A stretch of 30,031 bases of DNA, from positions 1 to 30,031 of the forward strand of contig DASZFP010000036.1 in the NCBI GenBank assembly GCA_035939615.1. The letters are read 5' to 3'. The DNA comes from VBCK01 sp035939615 (lineage in GTDB: Bacteria > Pseudomonadota > Gammaproteobacteria > Burkholderiales > Burkholderiaceae_F). Below are positions 7,720-14,531 of the stretch, piece after piece. Each line of letters begins with the position of its first letter. The first letter of the stretch is position 1. The position numbers and the translations under genes were made by a program. The notes under the pieces were generated by a model. That model saw nothing but the letters and a program-made list of their open reading frames with translations. It was not told where the DNA came from and made no database searches.

Positions 7720-8814
7720 ATGTCCGACGCACGAACCGATTCGACCCGCCGCGCTCGCCCGACCGCCTCGATCCTGGTGGCCTCGGACGGGCACACCAAC
7801 GCGAAGGTCGTGTCCGACCTGCTCTCGCAGGAGTTCGACGGCGTGCGCCCGTCCTGGGTGCCCGAATCGGCCGTATCCGACTACGACGCCTGCCGCCCCC
7901 AGGTGCTGGTGCTCGCCTTCGAAGAGCTGGAAAAGGCAGAAACCTATTACCTGGGACTGTACCGGCACAGCCAGGCCATCCGTGTGCAGCCGCACCGCAC
8001 CATCATTCTGTGTCACAAGGACGACGTGAAGCGCGTGTTCGAGCTGTGCCGCACCGAGCACTTCGACGACTACATCCTGTTCTGGCCGATGTCCTACGAC
8101 GGCTATCGCGTCCCGATGGCCGTGTACAGCGCGCTGCGGCACCTGTCGGCCTTGACGTCCGCCCCGGGCTATCCGCGCGAGGTCGTCGAGGGTGCGCGCC
8201 GCCTGGGTACGATCGGCGAGTTCCTCGACGGCCGCCTGGCCGCCGGCGCACAGCACATCGACACGATCCGCTCCGCGGCGCAGCGGGCCGGCCAGGGCGG
8301 AAACGCCGGGGCGGCCGTGCAGGCGGTCGCCGATGCGGTGGCGCCCGCGAGCCGCTGGATCGACGAACTGCAGGCGGACGCTGCGCCCTACGTGCAGGCG
8401 GCCCAATCGATGCGGTCGGTGGCGGAGCAGAAACTGTATCGGATACTGATCGTCGACGACGAAGCATTCCAGCGCGAGCTGCTGGCCAAGTATCTGAGGA
8501 GTCAACCGTGCGAGCTGATGTTCGCCGCCGACAGCTCCGAGGCGTTCGCGCTGGCGATGGCTAACCGGCCGGACCTGATCCTGATGGACATCGTGCTGCC
8601 GAGCGTCGACGGGCTGGAGGCGACCCGCCGCATCCGTGCGCACCCGGAGCTGGCCAAAGTGCCCGTCGTGGTGCTCACCGGAAGGTTCGGACAGGCAGCG
8701 GCGGCCGACAGCGAGCGCGCTGGAGCGACCGATTTTCTGGTCAAGCCGGTCGACCGCAACGTGCTGGTGACCAAAGTGCGGGAGATTCTGGCCGCAGCGC
8801 CGAAGTCAAGCTGA
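7720..8814 (+). CDS. response regulator with degenerate N-terminal and canonical C-terminal receiver domains
   Basis: A 364-aa protein with no DNA-binding or enzymatic output domain. The C-terminal receiver (about residues 241-361) is canonical: LIVDDE (D246, D247), phospho-acceptor D290 in LILMDIVLPSVDG, VVLTG and K342 in LVKPVD. The N-terminal part (about 16-145) resembles a receiver in spacing (SILVASDGHTNAKVVSDLL...VLVLAFEELEKAE), but the acceptor position reads LAFEE instead of a DxxMP string, so it looks like a pseudo-receiver. A linker of about 90 residues joins them. By position this is the terminal acceptor of the phosphorelay formed with the two preceding genes. Output may be protein-protein contact, possibly through the pseudo-receiver. 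Confidence 0.88.
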   Translation: MSDARTDSTRRARPTASILVASDGHTNAKVVSDLLSQEFDGVRPSWVPESAVSDYDACRPQVLVLAFEELEKAETYYLGLYRHSQAIRVQPHRTIILCHKDDVKRVFELCRTEHFDDYILFWPMSYDGYRVPMAVYSALRHLSALTSAPGYPREVVEGARRLGTIGEFLDGRLAAGAQHIDTIRSAAQRAGQGGNAGAAVQAVADAVAPASRWIDELQADAAPYVQAAQSMRSVAEQKLYRILIVDDEAFQRELLAKYLRSQPCELMFAADSSEAFALAMANRPDLILMDIVLPSVDGLEATRRIRAHPELAKVPVVVLTGRFGQAAAADSERAGATDFLVKPVDRNVLVTKVREILAAAPKSS

Positions 8815-8825
8815 TCGATCGCGTC

Positions 8826-9749
8826 TCAGAAGAGCGCAACGAGCTCCTTGTCGCTGCCCTTCCACCAGCCCTCCTGATCGACCAGGCGGGCCATGCGCTG
8901 CGCGTCGCCCGAGCGTCGGGACGGCTTCAGGCGGTGTTGCCCCTTCAGCATCGCCGTGCACTCGGTGGCTGCAACGGGGCGCGAGAAATAGTAGCCCTGC
9001 ACTTGGTCGCAGTCGTTCGCAACCAGGAACGCCAGTTGCGCGGCGGTCTCCACGCCTACCGCGACGACCCTCAGCTGCAGGCAGTGCGCCATCGTGATGA
9101 TCGCCTTCGCGATCGCGGCGTCATCCGGACTGTCGGCGACCTGGTCGATGAACGAGCGGTCGATCTTGATCGAATCGGCCGGAAAGCGTTTCAGGTAACT
9201 CAGGCTGGAGTAACCGGTGCCGAAATCGTCGATCGCGATGCGCACGCCGAGCGCCTTCAGGTCGCGCAGGGCGGGCACGATGTCCTCGCCATGACCCATC
9301 GCCGTGCCTTCCGTGATCTCGATCTCGAGCAGGCGGGGATCGACCTCAAATTCGGCCAACGCCCGCCTGACGGCACCGGCCATGTCCTGGCGCTGGAACT
9401 GGGTTGCCGACAGATTGATCGCGATCGGCAGCGGCGTGACGCCCTCTTCCCGCCAGGCGTGGATCTGCCGGCAGGCCGCGCGTAGGACCCATTCCCCGAC
9501 GTTGACGATCAGGCCGGTTTGCTCGAGCAGCGGAATGAACTCGTCGGGCGCGACCAGCTCCTGCCCCGGGCGCTGCCAGCGGATCAGGGCTTCGAATCCG
9601 TCGACCTGGCCGCTTTCAAGGCTGACCTTGGCCTGAAACTGCAGTACGAATTCCTCGCGCGCCAGCGCGCGTCGCAGATTCGTCTCCAGCTCGAGACTTT
9701 CCCGGCCCCGCCCGTTGGGCTGCGACGTGAGAATGCTTGTTCCTGGCAT
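8826..9749 (-). CDS. EAL-domain protein (c-di-GMP phosphodiesterase or c-di-GMP-binding relative)
   Basis: An EAL domain with almost no N-terminal sensor, 307 aa from ATG 9749; a GTG at 9797 would add 16 residues, and neither has a strong ribosome site. EAL proteins hydrolyse c-di-GMP to pGpG. Present: E53 in GFEALIRW, N112 in INLSATQF, E144 in EITEG, D174/D175 in DDFGTGYSSL, K195 in IKIDRSF and Q251 in QVQGYYF. The normally conserved AEGVE glutamate is Val here (AVGVE, V231; GTA codon). It converges with the response regulator, the stops being 11 bases apart, which suggests a link between the phosphorelay and c-di-GMP. The 205 bases upstream, to 9954, hold no convincing gene or promoter. Confidence 0.88.
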   Translation of the reverse strand: MPGTSILTSQPNGRGRESLELETNLRRALAREEFVLQFQAKVSLESGQVDGFEALIRWQRPGQELVAPDEFIPLLEQTGLIVNVGEWVLRAACRQIHAWREEGVTPLPIAINLSATQFQRQDMAGAVRRALAEFEVDPRLLEIEITEGTAMGHGEDIVPALRDLKALGVRIAIDDFGTGYSSLSYLKRFPADSIKIDRSFIDQVADSPDDAAIAKAIITMAHCLQLRVVAVGVETAAQLAFLVANDCDQVQGYYFSRPVAATECTAMLKGQHRLKPSRRSGDAQRMARLVDQEGWWKGSDKELVALF

Positions 9750-9954
9750 GGCAAGGGGCGCGTGACGCCCAATCCTCGGTTTGGCGGCTCGACCCACTGC
9801 AAGATTCGCAGCCAGCCGGTCCGCTGCTCTGACAGCTTCCCATTACCTCTTTCGGCCGCGGCCAGTTCATCTGTAGCTGTTGCCGACGCGGTCTTGCGAC
9901 AGATAAAACGGGGGTCACAATGCACGGTCGGACCGGATAAGCTGCCTCGCGGAC

Positions 9955-10152
9955 CTATCTGCCCCGAGTCGCTGCGGCGCCAGCGTGATCGGCCGCACTG
10001 GCCATCAGCTGGTGGCGGGCGGCTGACACCGGCGCGGTGTCGACACTCGAGAACAGCCACAGCACGCTGCTCAGCACCAGCGTGGAGGCCAGCGCGGCGG
10101 CAGCGACGCACATCAGACGGGACTGGATGCGGTTTGCGGTATTGAGGTTCAT
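9955..10152 (-). CDS. small single-pass membrane protein, unknown function
   Basis: A 65-aa reading frame beginning MNLNTANRIQSRL, with one hydrophobic segment (about residues 14-34, CVAAAALASTLVLSSVLWLF) and an Ala-rich tail. I keep it because ATG 10152 has a proper ribosome site (GGGAG, eight bases upstream), it starts with a positively charged N-terminus before the helix, and it fills an otherwise empty stretch between the GNAT and EAL genes on the same strand. I do not recognise the family. It could be an exported small protein with an uncleaved or cleaved leader. Confidence 0.55.
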   Translation of the reverse strand: MNLNTANRIQSRLMCVAAAALASTLVLSSVLWLFSSVDTAPVSAARHQLMASAADHAGAAATRGR

Positions 10153-10172
10153 CGTCTGTCTCCCGGATTCGG

Positions 10173-10189
10173 CCGGTGCGGCGCACCGG
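10173..10189. other. short perfect hairpin in the leader of the small membrane protein
   Basis: CCGGTGC-GGC-GCACCGG forms a 7-bp stem with a 3-base loop, 21 bases upstream of the 10152 start and after the GNAT stop on the minus strand. There is no T-tract. It may be a protein-binding dyad or an mRNA structure limiting readthrough; the sequence alone does not decide. Confidence 0.4.
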
Positions 10190-10254
10190 TCTCGACGGGT
10201 GTCACTGTGCGGCCGACGATGCCTTTAAGTCCTTCAATGGGCTGAATCAGGGGC

Positions 10255-10797
10255 TTAAACGTTCTGAGGCGGCCCGAGCGCCTTGAAATAGACCGTCGTT
10301 GCGCACAGCCCGCCGCCGGGCCAGAGCGCATACCCCGGGATGGTCCCGCAACGCTGCCAGCCCAGGCGTTCGTACAGACGAGCGGCGGCGCCGTCAGCCG
10401 TGTCCAGCACCAGCAGCGACCGGCCCGCGTCCCGCGCTGCCTGCTCGGCCGCCGTCATCAGGGCGGCGCCGATGCCGCGTCGGCGCGCGCTGCGATGCAC
10501 CAGCATCTTGGACACCTCGCCCCGATGCGGCTGATTCTCGGCCTGTGCCCACACCAGCTGCACGGTGCCAATGATGCGTTGGTCGCCATCCTGCGCCACC
10601 AGCAGCACCCGGTCCAGGCGCGCCAGGCCGTCGGCAACGGCGCGCCAGAACGCCTCGGCCTTCAGAGGCGCCAGCGGGTGCATGAAGCTCACCGAGGCGC
10701 CGCCGTCGACGCAATCGATCAGCACATCGCACAGCTGGGCCAGATGAAGCGGATCGTCCAGCGAGTCCAGGCGCCGGACGCGGGCAGCCTCTGTCAT
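10255..10797 (-). CDS. GNAT-family N-acetyltransferase
   Basis: A 180-aa acetyltransferase that would move an acetyl group from acetyl-CoA to an unknown amine. The acetyl-CoA pyrophosphate loop (motif A) reads VSKMLVHRSARRRGIGAALM. The following helix and strand (AARDAGRSLLVLDTADGAAARLYERLGWQRCGTIPGYAL) give motif B with the typical ARLYERLGW. The start is ATG 10797; no clear ribosome site precedes it, and the open frame continues upstream into non-conserved sequence overlapping tetR, which I exclude. It lies 37 bases after the tetR stop on the same strand and may share its transcript, so it could fall under the same control. Confidence 0.88.
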   Translation of the reverse strand: MTEAARVRRLDSLDDPLHLAQLCDVLIDCVDGGASVSFMHPLAPLKAEAFWRAVADGLARLDRVLLVAQDGDQRIIGTVQLVWAQAENQPHRGEVSKMLVHRSARRRGIGAALMTAAEQAARDAGRSLLVLDTADGAAARLYERLGWQRCGTIPGYALWPGGGLCATTVYFKALGPPQNV

Positions 10798-10834
10798 ACG
10801 GGGTTTTTCGCAGATGTCGGTACGCGGATCGTAA

Positions 10835-11512
10835 TCAGTTCCGCGAGGCCGGCACGGGCGCGTCGCTCTCGCGCGGGGGATGCAGACGCAGGAAGGCGTC
10901 GGCGGCATCGCGCGCGCGCCGCCGCACTTCGCCCGGGCCGGGCCGGCCGGCCAGCCCCAGCATCAGGCCGACCATCAGGTCTTCCCACAGAAGCGCCATG
11001 AACTGCCTGGCCATCCGGTCCGGATCGGCGCCGTTCAGCAGACCGGCCGACTGCGCCTGTTCCAGGATTTCCTGCAGCGCCGTGCGCGCGGCCTTGCGTC
11101 CGAACACGTCGAGCGCCTGCGCCACTTCGGCCGACCGGTCGGCCTCAGCCACGGCCAGGCGGAACACCGCGATCACGTCGGGATCGCTGATCTCGGCCAG
11201 CAGCACCGACCCGAACGCGACCAGCGCCGCATGAAGGTCCCGGCGGTCGCGCACCGCGGGCCGCTCCGCCGGCAGCCGCATTCTCTTGGAGCGTTCGGCA
11301 ATGCAGGCAACCAGCATCTGCTGCTTGCTGCCGAACAGCGCGTACAGCTCGCGCTTGGAGACCTTGGCGCGGGTGGCGATCTCCAGCGTGCTGGCCTGCG
11401 TGTAACCGTGTTCCGTGAACGCCGCGAAAGCGGCGCTCAGGATGCGGTCGCGGACGAACTGTCCGGCCGTGGTTTCCCCGCCCTTGCTGGCTTCCGACTT
11501 GACCCGGGCCAA
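10835..11512 (-). CDS. TetR/AcrR-family transcriptional repressor
   Basis: A 225-aa one-component regulator. The helix-turn-helix is clear: VRDRILSAAFAAFTEHGYTQASTLEIATRAKVSKRELYALFGSKQQML (about residues 20-67), followed by an all-helical ligand domain. No in-frame ATG lies near the domain. The best start is TTG 11512, five bases after AAGGGGG; GTG 11518 is the alternative. The gene diverges from the ABC/LolA-like operon across about 88 bases holding two matching palindromic operators, so it very likely represses both itself and that operon. The inducer is unknown. Confidence 0.9.
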   Translation of the reverse strand: MARVKSEASKGGETTAGQFVRDRILSAAFAAFTEHGYTQASTLEIATRAKVSKRELYALFGSKQQMLVACIAERSKRMRLPAERPAVRDRRDLHAALVAFGSVLLAEISDPDVIAVFRLAVAEADRSAEVAQALDVFGRKAARTALQEILEQAQSAGLLNGADPDRMARQFMALLWEDLMVGLMLGLAGRPGPGEVRRRARDAADAFLRLHPPRESDAPVPASRN

Positions 11513-11522
11513 GATCACCCCC

Positions 11523-11552
11523 TTGACATGGTACCGACCGGTACCGTAGGAT
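11523..11552 (+). promoter_or_regulatory. predicted sigma-70 promoter of the ABC/LolA-like operon
   Basis: A consensus -35 TTGACA (11523-11528) is followed after 18 bases by TAGGAT (11547-11552) as -10, about 48 bases before the ATPase start. The first GGTACC operator fills the spacer, the classical layout for steric repression by a TetR protein. Confidence 0.6.
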
Positions 11553-11578
11553 GCGCCACGTTGGTACCAAACGGTACC
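11529..11578. promoter_or_regulatory. two TetR operators in the divergent promoter region
   Basis: TGGTACCGACCGGTACC (11529-11545) and TGGTACCAAACGGTACC (11562-11578) share the form TGGTACC-N3-CGGTACC. Each is a dyad of two GGTACC hexamers, and the copies are offset by 33 bp, close to three helical turns, placing two dimers on the same DNA face. One copy sits between -35 and -10 of the rightward promoter and the other just downstream. A leftward promoter for tetR (TTGGTA-N16-TACGGT on the minus strand) would also be covered. Confidence 0.72.
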
Positions 11579-11600
11579 ACAGGTTCGAGTGGAGGTGAAG

Positions 11601-12344
11601 ATGATGGCGACAGTGGATCCGACGACGCGCCAGGCGGGGCCCGCCGCGACGGCGACGGTGGTCCGCCTGGACCGGGTTACAAAGACATATCGCTCGGGCG
11701 CAGTCGATGTTCCCGCGGTCAAGGGCATCAGCCTGCAGATTCCGTACCACCGCTTCTCGGTCGTGATCGGTGCCTCCGGCAGCGGCAAGACGACGCTGTT
11801 GAACATCATCGGCTGCATCGATTCGCCCGGCAGCGGCACGGTCGAGGTGTGCGAGCAGAAGGTCGGCGAACTTGGCGATGAGGCCCTGTCCGACTTCCGC
11901 GCCCGCAACATCGGCTTCATCTTCCAGACCTTCAGCCTGGTGCCGGTTCTTTCCGCCTACGAGAACGTCGAGTACCCGCTGTTGCTGGTGAACATGCCGG
12001 CGGCCGAGCGGCGCGAGCGCACGCTGGCCATGCTGGAGGCGGTGGGCCTGACCGCGCACGCCCGGCGGCGCCCCAACGAGCTTTCAGGGGGACAGCGGCA
12101 GCGCGTTGCGATCGCGCGCGCGCTGGTCAAGGGTCCCCAGGTGGTGCTGGCGGACGAACCGACCGCCAACCTGGATTCGGCCACCGGCGCTTCGATCATC
12201 GAGCTGATGCGGCGCGTCCAGGAGCAGTCGCGCACCACCTTCATCTTTGCGACCCACGATCCTCAACTGATGTCGCACGCCGACGAGATCTATTCGATCC
12301 GGGACGGAGAGCTGATCGACCACCGCCATGGAGGGGCACGATGA
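11601..12344 (+). CDS. ABC transporter ATP-binding protein, MacB/LolD type
   Basis: A 247-aa ATPase that powers the permease encoded next. Seen: Walker A GASGSGKTT (57-65), Q-loop FIFQTFSLVPVLSAYENV, signature LSGGQRQRVAIARAL (about 159-173), Walker B VVLADEPTANLDS and switch His in FATHDPQ. The long Q-loop pattern and Leu-rich signature are typical of the LolD/MacB/FtsE class, which works by mechanotransmission rather than moving substrate through a channel. GGAGG at 11591-11595 serves ATG 11601 or 11604 equally well; a GTG at 11589 lies on the ribosome site and is rejected. The stop overlaps the permease start by four bases. Confidence 0.94.
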   Translation: MMATVDPTTRQAGPAATATVVRLDRVTKTYRSGAVDVPAVKGISLQIPYHRFSVVIGASGSGKTTLLNIIGCIDSPGSGTVEVCEQKVGELGDEALSDFRARNIGFIFQTFSLVPVLSAYENVEYPLLLVNMPAAERRERTLAMLEAVGLTAHARRRPNELSGGQRQRVAIARALVKGPQVVLADEPTANLDSATGASIIELMRRVQEQSRTTFIFATHDPQLMSHADEIYSIRDGELIDHRHGGAR

Positions 12345-13750
12345 ACATGCTGCTGAAAATCGCATTCCGCAATCTGCTGCGCAACCTGCGTCGCTCGACG
12401 ATGACGGGGTCGGCCGTGGCCGCCGGCGCGCTGGCGATGCTGCTGTTCGGCGGGTTCGCTTCGTACATTTTCGCGGGACTGGAGACCAACAATGTGCAGC
12501 GGATCGGCCATCTGACCGTATTCCGCGATGGGTACTTCCTGCTGGGCGCGGGCAATCCGGCCGCTTACGGGATCGACCACTACCAGGATGTGATGACGCT
12601 GATCGGCCGCGATCCGGTGCTCGGTCCGATGATCAACGTCATGACGCCGACCCAGTCGCTGGTGGGCATTGCGGGCAATTTCAGCGGCGAGGTGGACGCG
12701 TCCAAGACGTTCCTCGGCGTCGGCTTGATTCCGTCCGATCGGGAACGGATGCGGCAATGGGACGAATTCGGCGCCAGCCGGCGCTTCGAGGCCGACGCGA
12801 GGATGTCGGACAACGAGCCGGCGCGCGGATTGATCGGGGTCGGGCTGGCCCGCGTGCTGGGCCTGTGCGCTCCGCTCGGACTGCCGGGCTGCCCCCGGCT
12901 GCCGCCCGCTGACGCATCGTCGGCGCCCGGCGCGTCGGCCGTGCACGAGGACATTGCCGATCTGGCCGCGCACGATCTGGGCGGTGACCGTGCGGGCTCC
13001 AGGCAGATGCCCGAGATCGATCTTCTGGCGGCGACCAGCGGCGGTGCGCCCAACGTGGTCCGGCTCACGGTCAGCGGCGGCGAGCCGCAGGGCGTCAAGG
13101 AACTCGACGAGAACTACGTCGCGATGCCCCTGGCGCTCGCGCAGCAGCTGGTTTACGGCCGCGGAGAGCACAAGATAACTGGCATCCAGCTGCAGCTTCG
13201 CCGCAGCGAGGACCTGACGGCGGCGCGGGCCCGCCTGGCGGCCCTGTTCAGCCAGAACCATCTGAACCTGGACGTGCGCGACTTCGGCGAACTGACGCCG
13301 TTCTATGGACAGGTCGTGAAAATGTTCAGTTCGATTTTTCTGTTCATCGCACTGGTGATGGGCGTGATCGTGCTGTTCGCGGTCGTCAACACGATGACGA
13401 TGAACGTGATGGAGCGGACCAACGAGATCGGAACGATCCGCGCGATGGGCGTGCGCCGTAGCGGGATCCGCTCGCAGTTCACGATCGAGGGTTCGCTGAT
13501 CGGAGCCATCGGGGCCACCACCGGAGCGGTGCTTGCGCTGCTGGTGGCCGCGCTCATCAACCACGCCGGGCTGACGTGGATTCCGCCGGGCAATGTCAAC
13601 GAAGTGCCGCTGCGCCTGGACGTGGCGGGCCGGCCGCTGCTGGTGATCGGAGCCTGGATCGGTCTGGCGCTGGTGGCGATGGTGGCGGCATTGCTTCCGG
13701 CCAACCGGGCGGCGCGGCTGCCGGTGGTCGATGCTTTGAGACACGTGTGA
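12341..13750 (+). CDS. ABC transporter permease, MacB/LolE/FtsX type
   Basis: A 469-aa inner-membrane protein with the four-helix MacB layout. TM1 is at about 20-46 after the amphipathic FRNLLRNLRRS segment; a periplasmic domain of about 280 residues follows; TM2 (about 328-352), TM3 (385-407) and TM4 (430-452) carry the FtsX domain. The coupling motif ERTNEIGTIRAMGVRR follows TM2, as in LolC/E and MacB. A Pro/Ala/Cys-rich insert (about 170-205) in the periplasmic domain looks lineage-specific. Its ATG overlaps the ATPase stop (ATGA), so the two are translationally coupled. Next to LolA-like and barrel genes, lipid or lipoprotein movement from the inner to the outer membrane is the likeliest role. 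Confidence 0.9.
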   Translation: MNMLLKIAFRNLLRNLRRSTMTGSAVAAGALAMLLFGGFASYIFAGLETNNVQRIGHLTVFRDGYFLLGAGNPAAYGIDHYQDVMTLIGRDPVLGPMINVMTPTQSLVGIAGNFSGEVDASKTFLGVGLIPSDRERMRQWDEFGASRRFEADARMSDNEPARGLIGVGLARVLGLCAPLGLPGCPRLPPADASSAPGASAVHEDIADLAAHDLGGDRAGSRQMPEIDLLAATSGGAPNVVRLTVSGGEPQGVKELDENYVAMPLALAQQLVYGRGEHKITGIQLQLRRSEDLTAARARLAALFSQNHLNLDVRDFGELTPFYGQVVKMFSSIFLFIALVMGVIVLFAVVNTMTMNVMERTNEIGTIRAMGVRRSGIRSQFTIEGSLIGAIGATTGAVLALLVAALINHAGLTWIPPGNVNEVPLRLDVAGRPLLVIGAWIGLALVAMVAALLPANRAARLPVVDALRHV

Positions 13751-13757
13751 GGCAACC

Positions 13758-14531
13758 ATGAACTGGCTTACCCGGATCGTTTTCAGTGCGCTGGCGCTGT
13801 TCGCCGCCGACGCGGCCCTCGCTCAGACGGCGCAGGAGATCGTCGCGGCAACGGACCGCGTGAGAAACCCCGACCAGCCCTTCCGCAGCGTGCTGACGCT
13901 CACCGAGTACGTCGGCGGCAAGGAACGGGATCACGACGTCCTGGCGGTCTACTCCAAGGTGGACCCGACCAGCGGGCAATTCCGCAACCTGGTGCAGTAC
14001 CTGGAGCCGGCGCGCGATGCCGGCAAGCGGGTCCTGCTGGACGGCCATTCGCTGTGGTTCTTCGACCCGGACTCCAAGGTCAGCGTGCGCATCTCGCCGC
14101 AGCAGCGCCTGATCGGGCAGGCCGCGGTCGGCGACATCCTGACCGTGAACCTGTCGATCGACTACACCGCCAGCATGGTCGGGGTGGAAGCGATCGACGA
14201 CGCAGCGCGAAAGTCGCGTCAATGCTGGCACCTGGAGCTGAAGGCCGCCAATGATCTGGCCACTTACAGCCGCGTCGAATACTGGGTCGAGCAGGGCAGC
14301 TTTTATCCGGTCAAAGGCAAGTTCTATTCGGACAGCGGTCGATTGCTGAAGATCGTGTACTTCCGCAATTTCTCGCAGCGCCTCGGCTCGATACGACCCG
14401 TCGAACAGATCATCATCGATGCGGTCGACACGTCGCTCGCCACCACGGCCGCCTTCGGCGAGTCCGCTTTCCGGGATGTTCCGGAAGGCTGGTTCCAGCG
14501 CGACTACCTGCCGCGCTTGCAGATCAAATGA
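13758..14531 (+). CDS. LolA-like outer membrane lipoprotein-sorting protein
   Basis: A 257-aa periplasmic protein. A signal peptide covers residues 1-22 (cleavage near ALA-QT). The mature part has the pattern of the LolA-like sorting proteins: AQEIVAATDRVRNP, FRSVLTLTEY, RNLVQYLEPARDAGKRVLL, LWFFDPDSKVSVRISPQQR and YWVEQGSFYPVKGKFYSDSGRLLKIVYF. Related half-barrels carry an acyl chain in a greasy cavity. It starts seven bases after the permease stop and its end overlaps the barrel gene by four bases, so it probably bridges the ABC pump and the outer-membrane barrel. It is distinct from housekeeping LolA, which is usually shorter and encoded elsewhere. Confidence 0.85.
   Translation: MNWLTRIVFSALALFAADAALAQTAQEIVAATDRVRNPDQPFRSVLTLTEYVGGKERDHDVLAVYSKVDPTSGQFRNLVQYLEPARDAGKRVLLDGHSLWFFDPDSKVSVRISPQQRLIGQAAVGDILTVNLSIDYTASMVGVEAIDDAARKSRQCWHLELKAANDLATYSRVEYWVEQGSFYPVKGKFYSDSGRLLKIVYFRNFSQRLGSIRPVEQIIIDAVDTSLATTAAFGESAFRDVPEGWFQRDYLPRLQIK

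Noticed and set aside
9750..9954. A remnant of a GGDEF or sensor domain upstream of the EAL domain
   Set aside because: The three minus-strand frames show no GGDEF, PAS or membrane signature and contain low-complexity sequence only. A TTGTGA and a TTTATCT string there are too close together for a promoter.
12175..12200. DSATGAS in the ABC ATPase looks like an ApbE flavin-attachment site
   Set aside because: It is the D-loop following Walker B (LDSATG), conserved for ATP hydrolysis in a cytoplasmic protein; flavinylation targets are exported.
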